A DNA stretch of 31,318 nt from NCBI GenBank assembly GCA_964404205.1, contig CAYOJD010000022.1:1-31318 (forward strand), read 5' to 3'. Below, one piece after another: positions 22,937-29,554 of this stretch. Made by a program: the position numbers and the translations under genes. The number at the start of each line of letters is the position of its first letter. Position 1 is the stretch's first letter. The notes under the pieces are model-generated. The model saw only the letters and a list, made by a program, of their open reading frames with translations. It did no database searches and had not been told where the DNA came from. Source of the DNA: CAZWBR01 sp964404205. GTDB lineage: Bacteria; Bacteroidota; Bacteroidia; Bacteroidales; Prolixibacteraceae.

Positions 22937-24940
22937 TCAATTTATAAGTTGGATAAATTCATCTTCGCTAATAATGGGTATTCCGAGCTTCATCGCCTTT
23001 TCGAGTTTTGCAGGGCCAATGTTTTCACCGGCAAGCATATAGCTTGTTTTTGAAGAGATCGAGGAAACATTCTGTCCTCCATTCTTCTCTATGAGTTCTT
23101 TCAATTTATCACGGGAAAATTTTAAAAAGGTTCCTGATATGATGATACTGAGGCCATTGAGCTTGTTTGAATGTTTCTCACTTTTTGTCTCTTCAGTTGC
23201 CATTTTTAGACCTGCTTTTTTCAGTTCTTCAACCAATGCCTGGTTTTCACCGAGCGCTGACCACTTGACAATACTTTCAGCAATTTTCGAGCCAATCTCG
23301 CCAATTGAAGTAAGCTGCGCTTCGTTTGCCGAGAGTAAATTGTCTATTGACCCGATTTCGCGGGCCAGTTTTTTGGCCACAGTCTCACCTACATATCTGA
23401 TTCCCAGTGCAAACAAAACGCGTTCGAAAGGTGTTTCCTTCGAAGTCTCAATGCTTTCGAGAATTCTTACAGCTGATTTCTCACCCAAACGTTCCAATTC
23501 AACCAAATTTTCTTTCTGCAAATGGTATAGGTCAGCAATATTTTTAATCAACCCGTTATGGTATAACAGTTCAATTGTTTCGGGGCCGAGGCCATCAATA
23601 TTCATTGCTTTCCGACCAATGAAATGTTCAATCTTACCCTTAATCTGAGGTGGACAGCCTGAGTCGTTGGGGCAATACCAGGCTGCTTCACCTTCCTGCC
23701 TAATTAATTTGGTTCCACATTCTGGGCAGTGGGTAATAAATTGAACTTTCATATTCATTGGATGGCGGTTTTGGTCATCGACACCCACAATTTTGGGTAT
23801 GATTTCACCCCCTTTTTCGACATAGACAAGGTCATTCTGGTGTAGGTCAAGGCTTTCGATAATATCGGCATTGTGAAGGGAGGCCCTTTTTACAGTGGTT
23901 CCGGCTAATAAAACCGGTTCAAGATTGGCAACCGGTGTAACGGCACCAGTTCGCCCAACCTGATACGATACCGAAAGCAGGGTTGTGCTTACCCGTTCAG
24001 CCTGAAATTTATAGGCTATGGCCCATCGCGGCGATTTGGCTGTAAAACCAAGCTCTTCCTGCATTTGCCTCGAATTGACTTTAATAACTACGCCGTCGGT
24101 GGCTACGGGCAAATCTTTTCGTCGGATATCCCATTCTTTCAGGAATGCAGCGACTTCTTTAATATTATTGCATTTTCGCGCATGCTCTGAAGTTTTGAAA
24201 CCCCACTTTCTTGCATGGTCCAACAGCTCAAAATGACCATCATCAGGAAGTTCTTCGCCTAAAACATGATACAAATAAGCATCTAGTTTTCGCGTGGCAA
24301 CCACGGCTGAGTTTTGTAGTTTAAGCGTTCCAGAAGCTGCATTTCTGGGGTTGGCAAAGAGCGGTTCTCCCATTTCTTCCCGCTCCCGGTTAAGTTCGTC
24401 AAAAACCGAGAATGGCATTACAATTTCGCCCCTGATTTCAAAACGTTGTGGAAAATCACCTTTCAGTTTTAGCGGTATTGTTTTGATTGTTTTGACATTG
24501 ACTGTGACATCGTCGCCTTTCACACCATCGCCGCGAGTTACCGCCCTTATCAATTGTCCATTTTCGTAAATTAAGCTTATTGATGTTCCGTCGAATTTTA
24601 GTTCACACACCAACTCGGGCATTTCAATGGTAATTTTTTTTACCCTTTCTACAAAGTCACTTACTTCTCCTTCGGTGTAGGTATTGGATAGCGAAAGCAT
24701 GGGATATTGGTGTGTAACCTGGATAAACTCCCTGTTGATGTCACTTCCGACACGCTGGCTTGGTGAGTTGGCATCGGCAAACTGAGGAAATGCTTTTTCC
24801 AAAGTCATCAGTTCGTTCATCAACTGGTCAAATTCATAATCACTTATGACCGGCTGGTTAAGCGTGTAATAGTTATAATTCTGTTTGTCAATTAATTCCT
24901 GGAGTTGGAGAATACGGTTTTTTGCCTCTTCAGATGTCAT
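22937..24940 (-). CDS. ligA: NAD-dependent DNA ligase
   Basis: A 667-residue LigA from the ATG at 24940; an in-frame GTG three codons upstream is less likely, and the MTSEEAK start fits the family. It seals nicks using NAD+ in replication and repair. The Ia domain (YYTLNQPVISDYEFDQLM) is followed by the adenylation motif KFDG with Lys115. The OB fold comes next, then the four-cysteine zinc finger (CPECG ... CPNDSGCP), HhH repeats (GEIGSKIAESI) and a C-terminal BRCT domain (about 590-667, with SIIISGTF and GGQNVSSISSKT). All domains of the family are present at normal length. It is first in the minus-strand series ligA-DUF6913-dapA. Confidence 0.98.
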   Translation of the reverse strand: MTSEEAKNRILQLQELIDKQNYNYYTLNQPVISDYEFDQLMNELMTLEKAFPQFADANSPSQRVGSDINREFIQVTHQYPMLSLSNTYTEGEVSDFVERVKKITIEMPELVCELKFDGTSISLIYENGQLIRAVTRGDGVKGDDVTVNVKTIKTIPLKLKGDFPQRFEIRGEIVMPFSVFDELNREREEMGEPLFANPRNAASGTLKLQNSAVVATRKLDAYLYHVLGEELPDDGHFELLDHARKWGFKTSEHARKCNNIKEVAAFLKEWDIRRKDLPVATDGVVIKVNSRQMQEELGFTAKSPRWAIAYKFQAERVSTTLLSVSYQVGRTGAVTPVANLEPVLLAGTTVKRASLHNADIIESLDLHQNDLVYVEKGGEIIPKIVGVDDQNRHPMNMKVQFITHCPECGTKLIRQEGEAAWYCPNDSGCPPQIKGKIEHFIGRKAMNIDGLGPETIELLYHNGLIKNIADLYHLQKENLVELERLGEKSAVRILESIETSKETPFERVLFALGIRYVGETVAKKLAREIGSIDNLLSANEAQLTSIGEIGSKIAESIVKWSALGENQALVEELKKAGLKMATEETKSEKHSNKLNGLSIIISGTFLKFSRDKLKELIEKNGGQNVSSISSKTSYMLAGENIGPAKLEKAMKLGIPIISEDEFIQLIN

Positions 24941-25092
24941 AAAATACACGGTTTGTACTGGAATAAAAATACGAAAAAAGCGTTCAATAGTTTACCGGGA
25001 CGGCGCTATCGTTAATTTATTGTTCATTATTTTTCGAAATGATACGATGATTTCTATTGCGAATGTAAGACTAATCACTACTTTTGCGTTGA

Positions 25093-25270
25093 ATTTCGGT
25101 TTTGCAGTTTGAGTCATCGACTGCAAATGAAAAGGGAATCCGGTGTAAAACCGGAGCTGTACCCGCAGCTGTAAGTCCATAGAAGGGTTGTCTGAAACCA
25201 TTTGCCACTGTTCGAAATTGGGTAACGGGAAGGCGCAGATAACCGGATGAGCCAGAAGACCTGCCGATGT
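25093..25270 (+). ncRNA. Cobalamin riboswitch
   Basis: All main conserved blocks of the B12 riboswitch are present in order: GGGAATCCGGTGTAAAACCGG (split here as 25134-25143 and 25144-25154), the GCTGTACCCGCAGCTGTAA block (25156-25174), GCCACTG (25204-25210), GGGAAGGCGC (25228-25236) and the B12-box end GCCAGAAGACCTGCC (25251-25265). P1 can form from TCGG (25096-25099) with CCGA (25264-25267). A hairpin of TTTGCAGT (25101-25108) with ACTGCAAA (25120-25127) lies just inside it. It should bind adenosyl- or related cobalamin and repress the DUF4465 lipoprotein gene when B12 is plentiful. Confidence 0.93.
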
Positions 25271-25307
25271 TTGTTTTTATTTTTTGCTTTCGGGAAAAAC
25301 GGCAAAG

Positions 25308-25493
25308 ATGAATACAACACTCGTGTTTTTTCATTTTTATCTTTTGAAGAAAGCCGGCAAATCAACCTGTTGTTTCGCCTTGGTGCGAAATATTTGTCGT
25401 GCTGGCTCAACATGTGAATTCTTTTCCGGTAATCCGGTGACGGCCACATTGTCGCTGACAATTTATATAATGGTTGCTGTTTGCTGTTATTGA
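25308..25493 (+). CDS. Possible 61-residue leader ORF after the cobalamin riboswitch
   Basis: An ATG at 25308 opens a 61-codon frame ending at TGA 25493, with a hydrophobic N-terminus (NTTLVFFHFYLL), several cysteines and a hydrophobic end (TIYIMVAVCCY). I do not recognise it. Its start lies a few bases after CGGCA (25300-25304), which is complementary to TGCCG (25262-25266) at the riboswitch P1 3' strand, a possible regulatory contact. It overlaps a strong predicted RNA hairpin (25352-25407), so the codons may simply be structured leader. Treat as a candidate only. Confidence 0.25.
   Translation: MNTTLVFFHFYLLKKAGKSTCCFALVRNICRAGSTCEFFSGNPVTATLSLTIYIMVAVCCY
25352..25407 (+). promoter_or_regulatory. 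Nested hairpin in the leader between riboswitch and DUF4465 gene
   Basis: Three stacked arms can pair: AGCCGGC (25352-25358) with GCTGGCT (25401-25407, one G-T), AAAT (25359-25362) with ATTT (25392-25395), and TTTCGC (25373-25378) with GCGAAA (25385-25390). No U-tract follows, so it is not a simple terminator. Confidence 0.45.
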
Positions 25494-25541
25494 TTCAATA
25501 ATTCTTTAATTCATTAATAATCAAAATTAAATTATGTTGTT

Positions 25542-26291
25542 ATGAAAAATTGCAAACTATTTTATTTCGCAGCAATCGCCTTCACGATCTTGCTTACCTC
25601 ATGCGACAAGGATGATTCGACGGTCACCCGTACAGCAACATTCGACGATTTGACCATTGCTACTGGTGGATATTGGAACGGTTCTGATGGTTCGGGCTTC
25701 TTCCAGACTACAGACTTGAAATTTGACAATATTTATACTGCTGCCTACGGAAGTTGGTCGGGATTTGCCTATTCGAATGAGCACGATGCAACTACTGCCG
25801 GATACAATAATCAATACAGCGTTTTCGACAGTTCGAATGGCAACAACAAATTTGCCCTTTTTTACTTGCCTTACAGCGGAGATGCATTTGCAACATTTGC
25901 CGAAGGTAAAGCGTGTACTATCGAAAGCATTTCGCTTTGTAACAGTACTTATGTTGGATTGTCAATGAAAAACGGAGATGCCTATTCAAAAAAATTTGGC
26001 GGTACCACCGGGAATGATCCCGACTGGTTTAAAGTAACGATTGATGGCTACAATACTGCCGGAACCAAGGTGGGTTCAGTTGAGTTCTATTTGGCCGATT
26101 ATAGGGCAACCGACAATAGCAAAGATTATATCGTTGGTAAATGGACGAAAGTTGATTTGAAGTCGCTGGGAAAAGTCAATAAAATCAGCTTTAACTTCGA
26201 ATCGACCGATACAGGTGATTGGGGCATGAATACACCTGCCTACGTTTGTTTGGACAATATCCGTTATTCGTTCGACGAAACAGACCTTTAA
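25542..26291 (+). CDS. DUF4465 surface lipoprotein under cobalamin riboswitch control
   Basis: A 249-residue lipoprotein with lipobox LTSC (Cys21). The residues after the cysteine, DKDDS, fit the acidic lipoprotein export signal that sends Bacteroidota lipoproteins to the outer face. The body matches DUF4465: ATFDDL, GYWNGSDGSGFF near residues 44-55, GSWSGFAYSN, NSTYVGLSMKNG, DWFKVTIDGYN and the closing AYVCLDNIRYSF. The upstream cobalamin riboswitch strongly implies a part in B12 capture. I recall that surface B12-binding lipoproteins (BtuH) described in Bacteroides may belong to this family; the equation is from memory and not certain. No btuB-type TonB receptor or btuFCD lies next to it in this window, so it would work with a transporter encoded elsewhere. 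Confidence 0.85.
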   Translation: MKNCKLFYFAAIAFTILLTSCDKDDSTVTRTATFDDLTIATGGYWNGSDGSGFFQTTDLKFDNIYTAAYGSWSGFAYSNEHDATTAGYNNQYSVFDSSNGNNKFALFYLPYSGDAFATFAEGKACTIESISLCNSTYVGLSMKNGDAYSKKFGGTTGNDPDWFKVTIDGYNTAGTKVGSVEFYLADYRATDNSKDYIVGKWTKVDLKSLGKVNKISFNFESTDTGDWGMNTPAYVCLDNIRYSFDETDL

Positions 26292-26371
26292 AATTTGGCT
26301 TAATTTCGCCTGTTTCCTTCTTAAAATTGATTTGATTATAACAAAATTGACTCAATTTTCGTACGAAGAGA

Positions 26372-26401
26372 TTGAAGTTCCAGATTATCCTGTTTACTTT
26401 G
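26372..26401 (+). promoter_or_regulatory. Candidate promoter for slyD
   Basis: TTG (26372-26374), 19 bases, then TTACTTTG (26394-26401) is close to the TTTG-N19-TAnnTTTG consensus, with a mismatch in the second position of the -7 element. The slyD ATG is 32 bases downstream. Confidence 0.4.
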
Positions 26402-26432
26402 CAAAACAAAATAATTAATTAATCAGGTATTT

Positions 26433-27017
26433 ATGACAATTTCTAAAGATAGGATGGTTTCGCTCACTTACGAGCTGAAATTGGATGGTAAAGAAGGCGA
26501 TGTATTCGAACGCGCCGGATCCGAAAACCCGTTGGTTTTCCTTTATGGCGCAGGAATGATGATCCCGGCTTTCGAAGCAAATCTCTCAGGCAAAGCAGCC
26601 GGCGATAAATTTGTTATCGATATTCAGGCCAAAGATGCCTATGGTGAAGTTAATGACGAAGCGGTTGTCGATTTGCCGAAGTCAATTTTTCAAGTCAATG
26701 GCAAAGTTGATGAAGAGATGTTGACACCCGGAAATACAATCCCGATGATGTCGGCTCAGGGCCAGCGTATGGATGGATTGGTTGTTTCGGTTCAGGAAGA
26801 AACTGTTACCATGGATTTTAACCATCCGCTTGCAGGTGAAGATCTTCATTTCGAAGGCGAAATTCTTGAGGTTCGTGATGCCACCGAGCAAGAATTGATG
26901 GCTGCTTATAATGTTGGCGGCGGTTGTGGCTGTGGCAGCGGTGGTTGCGGAAGCGACGACTGTGGCGATAGTTGTGACGACTCTGGCTGTGGTAGCGGCG
27001 GTTGCGGATGTCACTAA
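26433..27017 (+). CDS. slyD: FKBP-type peptidyl-prolyl isomerase, SlyD-like, with Cys-rich tail
   Basis: A 194-residue cytoplasmic prolyl isomerase and chaperone. The FKBP core has LTYELKLDGKEGDVFE, then LVFLYGAGMMIPAFEANLSG. The inserted flap domain (about 70-120) carries DAYGEVNDEAVVDLP, and the second half of the FKBP fold ends in LHFEGEILEVRDA. The tail from about residue 162 is Gly/Ser/Asp-rich with eight cysteines and a final His, replacing the His-rich nickel-binding tail of E. coli SlyD. It probably binds a soft metal such as Ni, Zn or Cu. Two hairpins between it and aroC suggest separate transcripts. Confidence 0.93.
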   Translation: MTISKDRMVSLTYELKLDGKEGDVFERAGSENPLVFLYGAGMMIPAFEANLSGKAAGDKFVIDIQAKDAYGEVNDEAVVDLPKSIFQVNGKVDEEMLTPGNTIPMMSAQGQRMDGLVVSVQEETVTMDFNHPLAGEDLHFEGEILEVRDATEQELMAAYNVGGGCGCGSGGCGSDDCGDSCDDSGCGSGGCGCH

Positions 27018-27029
27018 AAAAATATTTTT

Positions 27030-27054
27030 TAGCATTGCTGAAAATGCTATTTTT
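27030..27054 (+). terminator. Terminator after slyD (first hairpin)
   Basis: TAGCATT (27030-27036) pairs perfectly with AATGCTA (27043-27049) around GCTGAA and is followed by TTTTT. An A/T-rich flank could extend the stem. Confidence 0.7.
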
Positions 27055-27056
27055 AT

Positions 27057-27082
27057 AAACCCGGAGTATCAACTTCGGGTTT
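27057..27082 (+). terminator. Second hairpin after slyD, just before aroC
   Basis: AAACCCG (27057-27063) pairs perfectly with CGGGTTT (27076-27082) around a 12-base loop. It ends 14 bases before the aroC ATG and has only a weak U-tract, so it may be a back-up terminator or may occlude the aroC start. Confidence 0.55.
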
Positions 27083-27096
27083 ATTGCTTCTATGAT

Positions 27097-28170
27097 ATGA
27101 ATACATTTGGTAAAATATTCAGGCTCACATCATTTGGTGAATCTCACGGAGCTGCTATTGGTGGTGTTATTGACGGGTGCCCTTCAGGTTTACCATTAGA
27201 CCCTGAAAGGGTGCAGTACGAACTTGACAGGCGAAAACCAGGTCAGTCGCATATTACCACCCAGCGTCAGGAGAGCGATACCGTAGAGTTTCTTTCAGGG
27301 ATCTTTGAAGGCAAAACTACCGGAACGCCTATTGGCTTTATTGTGCGAAACAAAGATCATCATTCGTCTGATTACAATAATATTAAGGATCTTTTCAGAC
27401 CATCGCATGCCGATTTTACCTACGACCAAAAATATGGTTTTCGCGATCATCGAGGTGGCGGACGTTCGTCAGCCCGCGAAACGGTGGCCCGAGTGGTAGC
27501 AGGTGCCGTTGCCAAACAACTGCTGGCAACTCTGGGAATCAGCATAAACGCTTATGTTTCACAGGTTGGCGAAGTTGAGATTGAAAAGCCTTATCACGAA
27601 TTGGATTTGCTGTTGACGGAGAAAAATATTGTCAGATGTCCAGATCCAGATACAGCCCAAAAAATGATTCAACGCATTGAATATGCTGGTCATCATCACG
27701 ATACCGTTGGCGGCGTGATTAGTGGTGTGGCCACCGGAGTGCCTGCCGGTTGGGGTGAACCCGTTTTTGACAAATTACATGCCGATCTGGGGAGTGCGAT
27801 GCTCGGAATCAATGCGGTAAAAGGTTTTGAGTATGGGTCAGGTTTCGGCGGTACTCGTTTATCCGGTTCTGAACACAACGATATTTTTGTCAAAAGCGAA
27901 ACCGGAATCTCTACGCAGACCAACCATTCAGGGGGCATTCAGGGGGGAATTTCAAACGGACAGGATATCTATTGGCGGGTGGCATTTAAACCAATTGCCA
28001 CTTTGCTGAAAGAACAAAAAACAGTCGATAAATATCAAAACGAAACGACTGTAAATGTTTCAGGACGTCACGATCCGTGTGTGCTGCCCCGTGCGGTGCC
28101 CATAGTCGAAGCGATGGCTGCCCTTGTGTTGGCCGATCACTTCCTGTTAAGCCGGCTTTCTAAACTTTAA
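27097..28170 (+). CDS. aroC: Chorismate synthase
   Basis: A 357-residue AroC from the ATG at 27097 (MNTFGKIFRLTSFGESHG, the family's N-terminus). It converts EPSP to chorismate with reduced FMN, the last step of the common aromatic pathway. Landmarks are GESHGAAIGGVIDG, RRKPGQS with the FMN/EPSP-binding basic residues, GFRDHRGGGRSSARET, GFEYGSGF and GRHDPCVLPRAVP. An upstream in-frame start exists at 26911, but that extension only reads the slyD tail out of frame. The small winged-helix gene starts 12 bases after the stop and probably shares its transcript. Confidence 0.98.
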   Translation: MNTFGKIFRLTSFGESHGAAIGGVIDGCPSGLPLDPERVQYELDRRKPGQSHITTQRQESDTVEFLSGIFEGKTTGTPIGFIVRNKDHHSSDYNNIKDLFRPSHADFTYDQKYGFRDHRGGGRSSARETVARVVAGAVAKQLLATLGISINAYVSQVGEVEIEKPYHELDLLLTEKNIVRCPDPDTAQKMIQRIEYAGHHHDTVGGVISGVATGVPAGWGEPVFDKLHADLGSAMLGINAVKGFEYGSGFGGTRLSGSEHNDIFVKSETGISTQTNHSGGIQGGISNGQDIYWRVAFKPIATLLKEQKTVDKYQNETTVNVSGRHDPCVLPRAVPIVEAMAALVLADHFLLSRLSKL

Positions 28171-28182
28171 TACATTTATATT

Positions 28183-28362
28183 ATGGATCCCAAAGATGCA
28201 GTTTATCAAACATTGGAAAAATCGGGTAAACCGATGAAAGGTGGCGAAATCGCCGAAGTTTCAGGTGTTGACAAAAAGGAGGTCGACAAAGCCATTAAAA
28301 AATTGGTTGCCGAAGGCAAAATCAATTCACCGATAAGGTGCTTTTATGCCGTAACGAAATAA
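28183..28362 (+). CDS. Small winged-helix DNA-binding-like protein (59 residues)
   Basis: A 59-residue protein that is nearly all one winged helix-turn-helix: YQTLEKSGKPMKGGEIAEVS (helices 1-2), VDKKEVDKAIKKLVAEGKI (recognition helix and wing), ending in RCFYAV. It resembles short stand-alone wHTH proteins related to MarR/DprA-type wings, seen in bacteria and archaea. It starts 12 bases after aroC and ends in the arm of a strong terminator, so it is the last gene of the aroC transcript. The direct target is unknown. The reading frame, the good start and the terminator make it a real gene despite its size. Confidence 0.85.
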   Translation: MDPKDAVYQTLEKSGKPMKGGEIAEVSGVDKKEVDKAIKKLVAEGKINSPIRCFYAVTK

Positions 28363-28387
28363 AAGAGGGTTTTCCCCTCTTTTTTTT
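28361..28387 (+). terminator. Terminator of the aroC-wHTH transcript
   Basis: AAAAGAGGG (28361-28369) pairs with CCCTCTTTT (28375-28383) and runs into a T tract. The first arm includes the last two bases of the wHTH stop codon. Confidence 0.85.
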
Positions 28388-28487
28388 ATTTTTACATTAA
28401 TCTTTTTGTTGAATTGTTAGTCAAATCAGAGGTTACATATTAAGGTGCGTATTTCCAAATTCTCAATATAAACTGACAATTACTGCT

Positions 28488-29534
28488 ATGATGCTCAAAC
28501 GAATCTCTTATTTTGTGCTGTCAGCCGGCTTATTGCTCTTTTTTGGATGCAAAGAAAAAGCCAAAACAGGCATTCAGACCATGCAGGCACGTTCTGCTAT
28601 GGAGGTTAATGGAATGATTGCCAATACTTCCGTACTCGACCAGGCATACTCGTATACCGGAACCTTGCTTGCCAATGAAGAGGTTGAGTTGAGGCCTGAG
28701 ATATCGGCCAAGGTAACAGGAATCAATTTTAAAGAAGGATCAACGGTTAGAAAAGGCGATAAACTGGTAAAAATGTTTGATGCCGATTTGCAGGCACAAC
28801 TGAAAAAAAATCAGTTGCAAATCGAGCTAGCCGAGAAAGAGTTGCTGCGTAAAAAGGAACTTTTCTTGATCAAAGGAATCAGTCAGGAGGAATTTGATGT
28901 TTCTGAAAATAAGCTGAATACGCTAAAAGCAGAGCGAGATTTGTTGGTCGCGCAGATTTCGAAAACTGAGTTAATTGCGCCATTCAGTGGTATTGTGGGG
29001 TTGCGTAAAGTGAGCGAAGGTGCTTTTGTTTCGAATTCAACCGTGATTACTACGCTTCAGCAACTCGATCCTATCAAGGTTGAATTTGCAGTTCCTGAAA
29101 AATTCTTGTCGGAATTAGCTGTAGGAAAGGACATTAATTTCTCTGTTGAAAGCTCTGAAGATGTTTTCAATGCAAAAATATATGCAACAGAATCGAAAAT
29201 CGATGCAGAAACCCGTTCAATTAAAATCAGGGCAATTTGCCCGAATAGTTCGATGAAGCTTTTCCCGGGACACTTTGCCAGTATCAAATTGAACTATACC
29301 CCACAGAAAGAGACACTTGTTATACCGGCAAGGGCTGTATTTCCCGTATTGAAAGGCGAACAGGTGTTTGTTGTTAAAGATGGAAAAGCCTCGCCAATCG
29401 ATATAAAAACAGGGTTCAGAGATGGAATGCAGGTCGAAGTTTTGCAGGGAATTGTTGCCGGCGATACCATCGTAACGAGTGGTTTGCTGCAAATTAAAGA
29501 GGGAATGCCTGTTAAAGTTAAATTGGTTCAGTAA
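28488..29534 (+). CDS. RND efflux periplasmic adaptor lipoprotein (MFP/HlyD family)
   Basis: A 348-residue membrane-fusion protein with lipobox FFGC (Cys21). The lipoyl half-motifs are VELRPEISAKVTGINFKEGS and IAPFSGIVGLRKVSEGAFV, flanking an alpha-hairpin (about 90-150) whose tip contacts the outer-membrane channel. The beta-barrel (LDPIKVEFAVPEKFL) and membrane-proximal domains (VIPARAVFPVLKGEQVFVVK ... GDTIVTSGL) complete the usual order. It links an inner-membrane RND pump to a TolC-like channel to expel drugs or other amphiphiles. The pump gene begins 20 bases after its stop. The start could be the ATG at 28488 or the next codon. Confidence 0.95.
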   Translation: MMLKRISYFVLSAGLLLFFGCKEKAKTGIQTMQARSAMEVNGMIANTSVLDQAYSYTGTLLANEEVELRPEISAKVTGINFKEGSTVRKGDKLVKMFDADLQAQLKKNQLQIELAEKELLRKKELFLIKGISQEEFDVSENKLNTLKAERDLLVAQISKTELIAPFSGIVGLRKVSEGAFVSNSTVITTLQQLDPIKVEFAVPEKFLSELAVGKDINFSVESSEDVFNAKIYATESKIDAETRSIKIRAICPNSSMKLFPGHFASIKLNYTPQKETLVIPARAVFPVLKGEQVFVVKDGKASPIDIKTGFRDGMQVEVLQGIVAGDTIVTSGLLQIKEGMPVKVKLVQ

Positions 29535-29554
29535 CAATATTTAAAAAATCGGAA

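Noticed and set aside
23091..23648. 185-codon plus-strand frame opposite ligA
   Set aside because: It lies wholly within the zinc finger, HhH and BRCT coding part of ligA, has a Ser/Phe-rich shadow composition, and has no independent start or terminator signals.
26911..27096. Upstream extension of aroC from 26911
   Set aside because: The added residues are a Val/Ala-rich out-of-frame reading of the slyD Cys tail. The family's N-terminus begins at the ATG at 27097, and two terminators lie between.
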